From the NCBI GenBank assembly GCA_017619275.1, contig JAFZSR010000016.1, forward strand, positions 16,307 to 80,306: a stretch of 64,000 bases of DNA, in the 5' to 3' direction. A program made the translations under genes and the position numbers. The notes beneath the pieces were generated by a model. That model did no database searches and was not told where the DNA came from. It worked only from the letters and a program-made list of their open reading frames with translations. Origin of the DNA: Prevotella sp. Lineage in GTDB: Bacteria > Bacteroidota > Bacteroidia > Bacteroidales > Bacteroidaceae. Each line of letters opens with the position of its first letter. The stretch's first letter is position 1. Shown here piece after piece: positions 1 through 7,634 of the stretch.

Positions 1-1881
1 CTCAGCGATGGCGGGCCGCAGCAGACGCCCGTATGGAGTCCCGACGGCCAGCAGGTGGCCTTCGTCCGCGACAACAATATCTTCCTCGTGAAGCTGCTCT
101 ACAACAACGCCGAGAGCCAGGTGACGAAGGACGGCAAGCGCAATGAAATCATCAACGGACTGCCCGACTGGGTGAACGAGGAGGAGTTCTCGTTCAACTC
201 GGCGATGGTGTTCTCGGCCGACTCGAAGCAAATCATCTGGGTGCGCTACGACGAGAGCCAGGTGCCTGAGGTCTATCTGCCGCTGACTCCCGCCGACTGG
301 CATGCTGGTTCACGTCCTGCCGCGAAGGCTTGGATGAATCCCCAAGGGGTCTATTCCTATAAGTATCCCAAGGCTGGCGAGCAGAACGCCACGGTGAAGT
401 TGATGAGCTTCGACATCAAGAGCCATCAGACGCGCACCCTGCAGCTGCCCCTCGATGCCGACGGCTACATCCCCCGCATCCTGCCCACCAGTGACCCCAC
501 GAAGGTGGCCGTCTTCACACTGAACCGCCACCAGGATTGTCTGCGCATCTTCATGGCCAATCCGCTCACCACCATTTGCCAGCAGATTATCGAGGACAAG
601 GTGGACAAATACATCAACGAGAACGTCTTTGCCAATGTGAAGATTACGAAGAACAACATCCTCCTCACCAGCGAGCGCGATGGCTACAACCACCTCTACC
701 TCTACAACCTCAACGGACAGCTGCTGCGTAAGGTGGGCGACCTGCCGCAGGGGCAGCGGTTTGGTGGTGGCGAGAAAGACACGCATACCATCGTCACCGA
801 TGTCTACGGCTACGACGAGGCTACGGGCGACATCTACTTTGCTGCCCTGAACAATGGCCCCACGGATCAGCAGGTATTCGTGGCTCACAAGAATGGCAAG
901 ACCGACTGTCTTACCACCAAAGGCGGCTGGTCGTCGGCCATCTTCTCCAATGATTTCAAGAACTTCATCTGCACCTGGAGCAACCTGGACACTCCCCCGC
1001 AAATCTCCCTCTGTCCGACGTCTGGTGGCGCTGCCGCCAAAAATGTCGTCGTCTTGAAGGACAACAAGGCACTGGCTGAAAAGTATGCCTCCTACGACAT
1101 GGGCAAGAAGGAATTTCTTGTATTTACCACAACCGAGGGCGTAAGACTCATCGGCTGGATGGTGAAGCCCGCAGACTTCGACCCGTCGAAGAAGTACCCC
1201 GTGGTGATGTACCAATACGGCGGCCCCGGCAACCAGCAGGTGAAGAACGCCTGGGGTGTCGGCATGAGCGGACAGGGTGCCCTCTTGGAGCAGTATCTGG
1301 CGCAGCAGGGCTACATCTGCGTCTGTGTCGACAACCGGGGTACCGGCGGGCGCGGTGCCGAGTTCGAGAAGTGCACCTATCTGCACCTTGGCGAGCTCGA
1401 AGCCAAAGACCAGGTGGAGACTGCCTTGTGGCTGGGCCAGCAGAGCTATGTGGACAAGGACCGCATCGCCATCTGGGGCTGGAGCTATGGTGGTTGGAAC
1501 ACGCTGATGTCGATGAGCGAGGGCCGTCCCGTATTCTGCTGCGGCATCGCCATCGCGCCTCCTACCTGCTGGCGCTATTACGACACCATCTATACCGAGC
1601 GTTTCATGCGCACGCCCAAGGAGAACCCCGACGGCTATGACAACGTGTGTCCCCTGGTCCGTGTCGGCAAGCTCAGCGGCGCCTTGCTACTCTGTCATGG
1701 CTTGGCCGACGACAACGTGCACTACCAGAACACCGCCGACCTCATCGATGCCTTAGTGCAGGCCGACAAGGATTTCCAGCAGCTGGTCTACACCAATCGC
1801 AACCACAGCATCTTTGGTGGCAACACCCGCCACCACCTGTTCCGCCAGTGCATGAATTTCTTTGCGGCGCATCTGAAATAA
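1..1881 (+). CDS. Dipeptidyl-peptidase IV-type S9 serine peptidase, 5' end missing
   Basis: The reading frame is open from base 1, so the start lies outside the window; a GTG at 55 is internal. The first residues (PVWSPDG) belong to a beta-propeller repeat, so only the signal peptide and early propeller are lost. DWVNEEEF near base 170 matches the DPP IV double-glutamate motif that binds the free N-terminus of substrates. The C-terminal alpha/beta-hydrolase half shows the S9 nucleophile GWSYGG (Ser codon at 1483), the Asp in LADDNVHYQ and the His in NRNHSIF. The family removes N-terminal dipeptides, usually X-Pro, in the periplasm or outside the cell, as part of peptide use by Bacteroidales. 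A hairpin follows the stop codon. Confidence 0.93.
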   Translation, partial: LSDGGPQQTPVWSPDGQQVAFVRDNNIFLVKLLYNNAESQVTKDGKRNEIINGLPDWVNEEEFSFNSAMVFSADSKQIIWVRYDESQVPEVYLPLTPADWHAGSRPAAKAWMNPQGVYSYKYPKAGEQNATVKLMSFDIKSHQTRTLQLPLDADGYIPRILPTSDPTKVAVFTLNRHQDCLRIFMANPLTTICQQIIEDKVDKYINENVFANVKITKNNILLTSERDGYNHLYLYNLNGQLLRKVGDLPQGQRFGGGEKDTHTIVTDVYGYDEATGDIYFAALNNGPTDQQVFVAHKNGKTDCLTTKGGWSSAIFSNDFKNFICTWSNLDTPPQISLCPTSGGAAAKNVVVLKDNKALAEKYASYDMGKKEFLVFTTTEGVRLIGWMVKPADFDPSKKYPVVMYQYGGPGNQQVKNAWGVGMSGQGALLEQYLAQQGYICVCVDNRGTGGRGAEFEKCTYLHLGELEAKDQVETALWLGQQSYVDKDRIAIWGWSYGGWNTLMSMSEGRPVFCCGIAIAPPTCWRYYDTIYTERFMRTPKENPDGYDNVCPLVRVGKLSGALLLCHGLADDNVHYQNTADLIDALVQADKDFQQLVYTNRNHSIFGGNTRHHLFRQCMNFFAAHLK

Positions 1882-1914
1882 TAAGATTCTCGTTTTCACG
1901 AAAATGAAAAAAGT

Positions 1915-1948
1915 GGGCTATAGGTTTTACGCTCTAAACCTATAGCCC
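1915..1948. terminator. Perfect 13-bp hairpin after the peptidase gene
   Basis: Bases 1915-1927 pair perfectly with 1936-1948 around an 8-base loop. The plus-strand 3' side is only moderately T-rich, while the other side carries an A-run, which would be a U-run on a minus transcript. It may terminate in both directions. Confidence 0.6.
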
Positions 1949-1950
1949 AA

Positions 1951-1986
1951 ATATAATTATGGTCAATTAGGGCAATTCGTTTCTAT
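1951..1986 (+). repeat. Copy 1 of a 36-bp dispersed repeat (CAATTAGG...ATTCGTTTC)
   Basis: The core CAATTAGGGCAATTCGTTTC is found again, with a few changes, at 63966-63998 (plus) and about 41551-41585 (minus). All three copies are intergenic. Confidence 0.7.
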
Positions 1987-1989
1987 AGT

Positions 1990-2147
1990 CTGTCTTTTAT
2001 TTGTTCAAACCGCGACGCAGTTTATATAAATCGAGACGCAGTTTTTATAAACTACGACGTAGTTTATAAAAACCACGACGTAGTCAGAAGAATGTCTACT
2101 TGTCTGGAGCATAAGTCTTGGCGCAGGCTGCTTTTCCCTGACACCAA
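1990..2147 (+). repeat. Dispersed ~157-bp element with four 21-bp units and a 33-bp palindrome, copy 1
   Basis: GACGYAG recurs at 2014, 2035, 2056 and 2077, an exact 21-base period. Bases 2041-2056 pair perfectly with 2058-2073 around a single central base. The following ~65 bases (GAATGTCT... to CCCTG) are also conserved in the second copy at 34904-35064. It lies in the same orientation relative to the next gene in both places. Confidence 0.85.
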
Positions 2148-2213
2148 CCAAAAAACAAACATAGATGATCGAAAAAATAAGAAAAAATGTTATGTAGATA
2201 AGAATAATTGTCG

Positions 2214-2221
2214 TATTTTTG
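2214..2221 (+). promoter_or_regulatory. -7 box TATTTTTG for the antitoxin gene
   Basis: It matches the Bacteroidetes TAnnTTTG element and lies 28 bases before the ATG at 2250. Confidence 0.6.
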
Positions 2222-2249
2222 CAAACAAATTCATAAAACAAGAGCTATT

Positions 2250-2495
2250 ATGGAAACCGCAAGAGATTTCGTAACGGTTAACATCCCTCGCTATTTGATA
2301 GACGACATGCGAAAGGAGATGAAGAATGATTCCGCCGATATTGACAAGTTGTTGGAGACATTTGTTTATGAATCGCTACACACTCCCAAAGCCGAAACAC
2401 GGGCTGCGATAGAAGAAGCCCGTTCTGATGTAGAGATGGGAACGGTTGACACATCCAATATGGAATCATTTATCAATTCCATTCTTGCAGAATGA
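2250..2495 (+). CDS. RelB/DinJ-like antitoxin, orphan
   Basis: An 81-residue acidic protein. The start chosen is ATG 2250 (METARDF), because upstream in-frame residues are encoded by the promoter region. The N-terminal half looks like a short ribbon-helix-helix module (FVTVNIPRYLIDDMRKE). The tail ETRAAIEEARSDVEMG...DTSNMESFINSIL resembles the toxin-binding tail of Bacteroidetes RelB-like antitoxins. Antitoxins normally precede a RelE/HigB-type toxin gene with an overlap or short gap, but no toxin-like frame follows here. The gene stands alone in an AT-rich stretch. It may be a remnant of a pair, or it may regulate something else in trans. The family assignment rests on motif resemblance only. 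Confidence 0.6.
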   Translation: METARDFVTVNIPRYLIDDMRKEMKNDSADIDKLLETFVYESLHTPKAETRAAIEEARSDVEMGTVDTSNMESFINSILAE

Positions 2496-2675
2496 AAAAA
2501 AGAGTTGTCTTAAGCTTGTAGAAACCGGCTTTTTCCGGCGTCTCGACACTTTCCGACTCTATTTCTTCAATTTCAGAGATAGCGAAAGATTCAATAATCT
2601 CGTATCACAAGATTCGAGGAATCCATTTTTTTTATTTTTTTTGTCAATTATCGCCTCAATTTGGCAGAAAATTCG

Positions 2676-2683
2676 TATTTTTG
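2676..2683 (+). promoter_or_regulatory. -7 box TATTTTTG for the structured leader and SPFH operon
   Basis: A good TAnnTTTG match. Transcription would begin near 2688-2692, giving a leader of about 240 bases before the ATG at 2930. Confidence 0.6.
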
Positions 2684-2689
2684 CAGCGT

Positions 2690-2929
2690 GTTTATATAAA
2701 CACAACTTTATTGCTCAATCTCTCTACCGAATTGGAACCTCGAATGAGATAAAGCGAGCAATTCTAACGTGCATTGAAGCTACGCCTATAGAGCGTAGGC
2801 TTCACCATAGTACGTTAGAGGCAGTTCCAAGCCTGGTAGAGAGTATGGCGGGTCTGCGCTCTCTCCGTGTCAAAGAGTTTGTGCGACTCACTGAAATTAG
2901 GAGTATTACAAACTTAAAACTAAACAAGT
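2690..2929 (+). ncRNA. Candidate structured RNA (long leader or independent 6S-like RNA)
   Basis: A nested rod of helices is visible: 2720-2728 with 2835-2843 (9 bp), 2732-2738 with 2824-2830 (7 bp), 2763-2770 with 2812-2819 (8 bp), and 2776-2785 with 2793-2803 (one bulge). The helices are separated by internal loops, the largest being the left-hand loop at 2742-2762. A small hairpin (GTGTTTATATAAACAC) starts the transcript. Two competing pairings exist: 2710-2716 with 2756-2762, and 2839-2843 with 2861-2865. No intrinsic terminator is seen before the gene at 2930. The shape, a long rod with an asymmetric bubble, recalls 6S RNA; a riboswitch-type leader is the alternative. No match to a known RNA family could be tested. 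Confidence 0.45.
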
Positions 2930-4039
2930 ATGGCACTAATTAACGTAATAAATTGTGATATTGCTGATGGCGAGTTTTGTTACAAGTTCCCATCTGATGA
3001 TTTGAAAATAGGGTCTCAACTGATAGTTTATCCATCACAAACTGCCTTTTTCGTAAAGGGAGGTGAGATTCTGGATGCTTTCACTTCTGGTACATACACT
3101 TTGTCTTCAGAGAATATTCCGTTGCTTAACAAGGTTATAAACATACCTTTTGGCGGAGATTCCCCATTCAAGGCTGAAGTTTGGTTTATTAACCAGATTA
3201 GCAAATTAGATATGCCTTGGGGAACCCCCCAGCCAATTCTACTTGAAGACCCAAAATACAAAATAATTGTGCCAGTTCGCTCTAACGGGCAATATGGATT
3301 GCGGATAAAAGAGCCTCGTTTGTTCTTGGAAACACTGATTGGTAATATGTCTACTTTTACCGCAGACAAAATTAGCCTATATTTTAAGGGAAGACTAATC
3401 CAAGCACTTAATTCGCTGCTGGCAAAACAGATTGTCGAGAGAAATGTATCCATTCTAGATATTAACACAGAACTAATCCCCATGTCGGAAGAGTGTGAAT
3501 CACAACTAAACGACATAATGGGTAAGTACGGAATAGAAATTAAAGAGTTCTCTATTATGTCGGTAAATGTGCCTGAGAACGACGAGAGTGTTATCAAGCT
3601 GAAAGAGGCAAAGGCAATGATGGCAAGGCTCACTATAACAGGTAAGGATGTTTACCAGATGGAGCGTAGCTTTGATGTGTTAGAGAAAGCCGCCAGTAAT
3701 GAAGGTGCAGGAGGTCAGATGATGGGAATGGGAGTTGGCCTTGGAGCTGGTGTTACAGCAGGTAGCACAATGGCTCAGATGTCTTCTCAACTGATTAATA
3801 CAAATCCCAATCCCACACCTCCACCTTTGAACATTGATAAGCAATACTATATCCACATGGATGGCGCACAGATAGGAGGACAAACTACGGCAAGCATACA
3901 AAGCCTTATCCAGCAGGGTAAGGTTAATGGCGAAACGCCAGTATGGACTGCAGGTATGGCAAATTGGGCCAGACTAAAAGAAGTTATAGAACTTAGCGCG
4001 TTACTTTCCAATATTGTTCCACCACCAATGAATTTGTAA
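2930..4039 (+). CDS. SPFH-domain (virion-core-like) protein with C-terminal GYF_2 domain
   Basis: 369 residues. Residues ~25-230 look like the SPFH/band-7 subfamily annotated as 'virion core protein' (IVYPSQTAFFVKGGEILD; late helix IKEFSIMSVNVPENDESVIKLKEAKAMMAR split over 180-230). A Gly/Met-rich linker (AGGQMMGMGVGLGAGVTAG) follows. A GYF_2 domain at ~305-355 (YYIHMDGAQIGGQ...GETPVWTAGMANWARL) is a predicted protein-binding module. There is no signal peptide or obvious membrane helix, so membrane association would come through SPFH oligomers or the partner gene. The next gene starts one base after the stop. The base composition is much more AT-rich than the rest of the window, which suggests transfer. 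Cellular function is not established. Confidence 0.8.
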   Translation: MALINVINCDIADGEFCYKFPSDDLKIGSQLIVYPSQTAFFVKGGEILDAFTSGTYTLSSENIPLLNKVINIPFGGDSPFKAEVWFINQISKLDMPWGTPQPILLEDPKYKIIVPVRSNGQYGLRIKEPRLFLETLIGNMSTFTADKISLYFKGRLIQALNSLLAKQIVERNVSILDINTELIPMSEECESQLNDIMGKYGIEIKEFSIMSVNVPENDESVIKLKEAKAMMARLTITGKDVYQMERSFDVLEKAASNEGAGGQMMGMGVGLGAGVTAGSTMAQMSSQLINTNPNPTPPPLNIDKQYYIHMDGAQIGGQTTASIQSLIQQGKVNGETPVWTAGMANWARLKEVIELSALLSNIVPPPMNL

Positions 4040-4040
4040 T

Positions 4041-4391
4041 ATGAAGAAACTGATTATTCTGACAACAATCATTCTGTTGGTAGTAAATGGGTTACTTGGC
4101 TTAATTCTTACAGCATACCAATCTACCAACGTATATTTGAATAGTGCAGTGATTCTACTTGGCGGAATTGTTCTATGGGTAGTGTCATCCACACATTTGA
4201 AAGATGCTTTTAAAATTTCCCTGACAAGCCTATTTACTATCGTTGGCGGTATAGAATACTTTCTTGGATTCTTTGCCCCCACCGAATGGAGTAATAATTG
4301 GTTTGCCATTTTAGTGATAACCGTATTTGCAATCGAAATTATTTTTGTATTATTGACAAATTTTGTAACCAATAAAAATAATAGAGTATGA
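4041..4391 (+). CDS. Small four-helix membrane protein of the SPFH operon
   Basis: 116 residues with about four hydrophobic segments: residues 4-24, 34-50, 60-78 and 85-110. No catalytic motif is visible and I do not recognise a family. It starts one base after the SPFH gene and its stop overlaps the next start as ATGA at 4388-4391, so the three genes are very probably translated as a coupled unit. It is the obvious membrane partner for the soluble SPFH and zinc-ribbon proteins on either side. Confidence 0.75.
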   Translation: MKKLIILTTIILLVVNGLLGLILTAYQSTNVYLNSAVILLGGIVLWVVSSTHLKDAFKISLTSLFTIVGGIEYFLGFFAPTEWSNNWFAILVITVFAIEIIFVLLTNFVTNKNNRV

Positions 4392-5431
4392 AAGCTTTAA
4401 AATGCGAAATGTGCGGAAGCACTAATCTTATCAAAGAAGGCGGCGTATTCGTCTGCCAGTCTTGCGGCACAAAGTATTCCGTTGAGGAAGCCAAGAAAAT
4501 GATGGTTGAAGGTACTGTCGATGTCAAAGGTACTGTTAAAGTAGATACCTCTGACGAATTGAAGAATCTCTATGAGATTGCTCGTCGAAATAAAGACAAT
4601 AACAATGAAGAGAATGCCATGAAGTATTACGACATGATTCTTGTTAAAGATCCCAAAAGTTGGGAAGCAAATTTCTATGTTGTTTACTTCAAGTCCATGT
4701 CATGTAAAATTGCTCAAATCCAAAGTGCAGCAATAGATGTAAATAACTGTTTGGGGTCTGTATTGGAATTGGTCAAAGATAATGTTACAGATTCGGATGA
4801 ACAGAAAAAGGTTATAAATGAGATATTTATCAGGACATCTACTATTTCGCGACTGCTTCATAATGGAGCAAAGAATCATTATGAAGGGATAGATGCTGAA
4901 ATACGGAGTAATTATACCCAAGAATATATATATAATGTTGCCGCATCCAAAGATATTATGTATAACTTGGGAGATTATCTTATCCAATATTTTGGTGATA
5001 CATATGGTAGTTTAGCTGCTGAATCATGGAAGCAAGGTATTGACCAGCATAAAGTCTACGTAAAACACTTAGCACAGAAAGATGTGAATGTTAATCAAAT
5101 CAATGAATATGCTGAAAAAGTAAAAAAATATGATTCTTCATATCAAAAACCAACCGTTGACACATCTGGTTGCTATGTTGCCACAGCAGTTTATGGTTCA
5201 TACGATTGCCCAGAAGTTTGGACTCTTCGTAGATTCAGAGACTTCACATTGGATGAAACATGGTATGGACGTCTGTTTATTAAAACCTATTATACAGTCA
5301 GCCCAACCTTCGTTAAATATTTTGGCAATGTAAAGATGTTCAAGTCCCAAGGAAAGAAGCTGCTTGACAGATTGGTTTCTAAGCTGAACAAAAGAGGTTA
5401 TGATAACACCCCATACAAAGACAAATACTAA
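4388..5431 (+). CDS. Zinc-ribbon protein with CFI-box C-terminal domain
   Basis: 347 residues. The N-terminus is a treble-cleft zinc ribbon with two CxxC pairs (CEMCGS, CQSCGT), typical of proteins encoded beside SPFH-GYF genes. Residues ~45-260 are helical and charged, with a TPR-like segment (ENAMKYYDMILVKDPKSWEA). The C-terminus carries the CFI-box signature: CYVATAVYGSYDCPEVWTL, then LRRFRDFTL, then a GRLFIKTYY...SPT helix. The CFI-box is widespread in proteins fused to zinc ribbons but its biochemical role is unknown to me. The gene overlaps the upstream membrane gene by 4 bases. No strong terminator with a T-run follows, only a hairpin at 5464-5501. Confidence 0.75.
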   Translation: MKALKCEMCGSTNLIKEGGVFVCQSCGTKYSVEEAKKMMVEGTVDVKGTVKVDTSDELKNLYEIARRNKDNNNEENAMKYYDMILVKDPKSWEANFYVVYFKSMSCKIAQIQSAAIDVNNCLGSVLELVKDNVTDSDEQKKVINEIFIRTSTISRLLHNGAKNHYEGIDAEIRSNYTQEYIYNVAASKDIMYNLGDYLIQYFGDTYGSLAAESWKQGIDQHKVYVKHLAQKDVNVNQINEYAEKVKKYDSSYQKPTVDTSGCYVATAVYGSYDCPEVWTLRRFRDFTLDETWYGRLFIKTYYTVSPTFVKYFGNVKMFKSQGKKLLDRLVSKLNKRGYDNTPYKDKY

Positions 5432-5717
5432 TTAAGCATAGATTCTAAAATACAGGGCGGGAAGCAGAGCTGACATCCTCGGCTTCAGCTCCCTGCTCTG
5501 CAAATTAAAGACATAACATAATCACTTCTATTGCTGTCAGCAAAAAACTCGAATTATGTAAGAATCTCTATAGAGATGCTGAGTCTATAGGCCCCACTTT
5601 TTTATGTATTTGATAGGATGTCCACTAAAAGTCAAACAAAAAAGGAAGGTCTCTTTTTCTCTTTTTTATTTGGAAACTCTAATGTGGAGGTGCATCACCG
5701 GGCGGCTTTTTTGCCGT
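5432..5717. other. AT-rich intergenic region after the SPFH operon
   Basis: A hairpin (5464-5473 with 5485-5501, imperfect) may end the SPFH transcript. T-rich tracts lie at 5645-5670. No gene, tRNA or complete mobile element is seen. Confidence 0.5.
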
Positions 5718-6332
5718 TCATCCCGCTAATAAAACTTTCACAGCCAACAGCACCAAGATGAGGGCACCAAACAGTTCGGGCCTTATCTTGGTGCTTGCTA
5801 TACGGCCGAAGCGAATGCCAGCCCAGAAGCCGGCCAGCGACATCAACAGCGATGTCAATCCAATGATGGCTAAGGGCAGCACGAGGCTTTTCCAAGTGTT
5901 GTAGCCCGTCAGGCCCATACTGATGCCCACGGCCATTGCGTCGATGCTGGTGGCCACGGCCAGCAGCAACTGTGTGGACAGACGTTCAACGTTTAGCGAA
6001 GAATGTTCTTGCGTCCCTTCGGTAGCAAGCGACCGGTGGTCGAGCGCAACGTTGTCGTGGGCGTGCAGTCCTTCCCAAGCCATCCGCAAGCCTATCACCA
6101 GCAGGAGCGCAAAAGCGATGTAGTGGCCATATGCCTCTACTCGGGCAGCGAAGAGTCTGGCGGCAATCCATCCTATCAGCGGCATCAGCGCCTGAAAGGC
6201 TCCGAAGAGGATGCTTGTGCGCCAAACAATGCCGTTGCTCCAGCGGCCCACGATGGCACCGTTGGCAATACTCACTGCCAGACAATCCATGCCTAATGAG
6301 ATGCCAAGGAGAAAAAGGTCGAGGATGTTCAC
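5718..6332 (-). CDS. mntP: MntP-type manganese efflux pump
   Basis: A six-helix inner-membrane protein with two homologous halves; each half begins with the family signature, LGISLGMDCLAVSIANG and VATSIDAMAVGISMGL, whose Asp residues are expected to bind Mn2+. The start chosen is GTG at 6332 (VNILDLFLLGISLGMDC), because family members begin there; the longer frame to ATG 6380 would add 16 residues encoded inside an inverted repeat. The loop between the halves (about DNVALDHRSLATEGTQ) is encoded by a dispersed repeat at 5982-6053, an in-frame insertion in the hydrophilic loop. It probably protects the cell from excess manganese. Confidence 0.88.
   Translation of the reverse strand: MNILDLFLLGISLGMDCLAVSIANGAIVGRWSNGIVWRTSILFGAFQALMPLIGWIAARLFAARVEAYGHYIAFALLLVIGLRMAWEGLHAHDNVALDHRSLATEGTQEHSSLNVERLSTQLLLAVATSIDAMAVGISMGLTGYNTWKSLVLPLAIIGLTSLLMSLAGFWAGIRFGRIASTKIRPELFGALILVLLAVKVLLAG
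5982..6053. repeat. Heptamer plus 46-bp dispersed repeat inside mntP
   Basis: Two heptamers (ACGTTCA, ACGTTTA) at 5982-5995 are followed by one 46-bp unit at 6005-6050, the same unit that is tandemly repeated at 7464-7601. It is in frame and encodes the central loop of MntP. Confidence 0.85.
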
Positions 6333-6348
6333 GATAGTTGGAATTGCT

Positions 6349-6412
6349 ATCCACAGAAGACACAGAAAACACAGAATCATTTTTCTCTGTGTCTTCTGTG
6401 TCCTCTGTGGAT
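6349..6412. repeat. CACAGA-type inverted repeat upstream of mntP
   Basis: 6349-6374 and 6387-6412 are reverse complements at 24 of 26 positions, around a 12-base spacer. Each arm is a run of short CACAGA-like units. It separates mntP from the 3' end of the next gene and overlaps the longer possible mntP start. Confidence 0.8.
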
Positions 6413-6424
6413 TAAAGTTTCAGT

Positions 6425-7426
6425 TTACTTCACCGTCTTCTTGAAGGTACGGTCGCCTTGGCGCACGATGACGATGCCATGACGTTGAACGTTGAACGTT
6501 GAGCGTTGAACGATTCGTCCCTGCAAGTCGTAGACACGCTGAACGTTAACCGTTGAACGTTGAACGTCGCTGACGGAGGCCTGCTCCTGCATGTCGTTGC
6601 TGGGGAAGTTGCGTGTGCCGCCGGTGCATTCGATGATGCCATCGGCTTTCACGGCCTTGCCACTGTAGCCGCTGATGTTGAGCGTGCCGCCCGTCATGTA
6701 GAAGTTGCCCGAATCCTCTTCTTCGTGCTTGGAGGTTTTGCCAGTCGAGGTGGTTCCACTCAGTTCCACCTGCACGCCGTCGTCGGCCGCGCCGCTAATC
6801 TTCACGGTGCCGCTCTCCATCAGGAAGTATTCCTTGCAGTGGAAGCCGTCTTTCTGAGCGCCGGTGACATTGATGGTGAGGTTCTTGATTTCAATGTACT
6901 CCTTGCTGTAGATGGCATGCTTGGAGTTTCCCTTCACGTTGAGCGTGCCCTTGCCCTTGAACTTGGTGTGGCCTTTGCAGTGGAAGGCGCCGTTGTAGGT
7001 TTCGTTGGCACCGTCGGCGATGGTGTTGGTGGTGCCACTCTTCACCGATACGGAGACGCGCTTGCCGTTCTGGATGTTGATGGCCGGGCCAGCGGGGTTG
7101 GTGATGGTAACGCCGTTCAGCACTACGGTGCATTTGAACGAGCCTTCCAGATAGAACTCGCCATCGGTGGTGCTGCCCGAGAGCACGTAGAGGATTTCGC
7201 CATCCTCGTTATCGACGGTCTTGTCGACGCCCGCAAAGTTGGCGCTCTGCACCAGCTTCACGTGCGCCCCGTTGCTCTGGTTGGTCACATAGCTGCTGAT
7301 GTTGCTGGCCATGTTGACAGTGGCCGTGTTGCCGTTGAACTTGATTTCAACGGTGTTCTTGTCGATGGCCACTGCCGTGTTGAAACAGGCAGCAAGGGCA
7401 ATGATGGGAAGCAGTGTTCTCTTCAT
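6425..7426 (-). CDS. Secreted beta-helix carbohydrate-binding-domain protein (Cthe_2159/DUF4353-like)
   Basis: 333 residues from ATG 7426, which opens a clear signal peptide (MKRTLLPIIALAACFNTAVA). The body is a repetitive right-handed beta-helix-like sequence with the typical steps VVLNGVTITNPAGPAINI, FKGKGTLNVKGNSKHAIYS, GSGTVKIS-type turns and DDGVQV, as in the Cthe_2159 polysaccharide-binding family. The last ~60 residues look like a Bacteroidetes C-terminal sorting segment (VYDLQGR...GIVIVRQGDRTFKKTVK), but two stretches (DVQRSTVNVQR and VQRSTFNVQR) are encoded by heptamer arrays at 6482-6512 and 6543-6570. It is probably cell-surface, binding acidic or plant polysaccharide; the ligand is unknown. 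Confidence 0.8.
   Translation of the reverse strand: MKRTLLPIIALAACFNTAVAIDKNTVEIKFNGNTATVNMASNISSYVTNQSNGAHVKLVQSANFAGVDKTVDNEDGEILYVLSGSTTDGEFYLEGSFKCTVVLNGVTITNPAGPAINIQNGKRVSVSVKSGTTNTIADGANETYNGAFHCKGHTKFKGKGTLNVKGNSKHAIYSKEYIEIKNLTINVTGAQKDGFHCKEYFLMESGTVKISGAADDGVQVELSGTTSTGKTSKHEEEDSGNFYMTGGTLNISGYSGKAVKADGIIECTGGTRNFPSNDMQEQASVSDVQRSTVNVQRVYDLQGRIVQRSTFNVQRHGIVIVRQGDRTFKKTVK
6482..6570. repeat. ACGTTGA heptamer arrays in coding sequence
   Basis: Four units from 6482 and four from 6543, all on a 7-base period and separated by unrepeated codons (YDLQGR). Three heptamers equal seven codons, so the array is translated as NVQRSTF. Confidence 0.85.
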
Positions 7427-7463
7427 TATAATTTTGTACAAAGTTCAGTTTTCAATGTTTATT

Positions 7464-7634
7464 GTTCTTGCGTCCCTTCGGTAGCAAGCGACCAAAGGTC
7501 GAGCGCAACGTTCTTGCGTCCCTTCGGTAGCAAGCGACCAAAGGTCGAGCGCAACGTTCTTGCGTCCCTTCGGTAGCAAGCGACCAAAGGTCGTGCGCAA
7601 CGTTCAATGTTCAACGTTCAATGCTCAACGTTTA
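7464..7634. repeat. Three tandem 46-bp units followed by five heptamers
   Basis: Units start at 7464, 7510 and 7556 (GTTCTTGCGTCCCTTCGG...). Each contains a CGACC-AAA-GGTCG hairpin. Five heptamers (ACGTTCA-like) run from 7600 to 7634 and end exactly in the stop codon (7632-7634) of the lipoprotein gene. Confidence 0.9.

Larger units (their letters stand above)
2496..2929 (+). other. Long non-coding stretch between the antitoxin and the SPFH operon
   Basis: The first 170 bases hold no convincing gene. A small CCGG/CCGG hairpin with a T-loop lies at about 2525. A -7 box follows at 2676, and from about 2690 the sequence folds into the structured RNA described separately. Confidence 0.6.

Noticed and set aside
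1990-2147. CRISPR array
   Set aside because: Units are 21 bases apart with no unique spacers of 30 bases or more, only four units, and the whole element recurs at another locus.
2446-2943. 165-residue frame between the antitoxin and SPFH genes
   Set aside because: It overlaps the antitoxin out of frame, runs through a promoter and the structured RNA, and its translation is low-complexity Phe/Arg-rich with no family resemblance.
5590-5640. IS remnant (TGTCCACTAAAAGT-like motif)
   Set aside because: A single short motif with no partner repeat, no target duplication and no transposase fragment.
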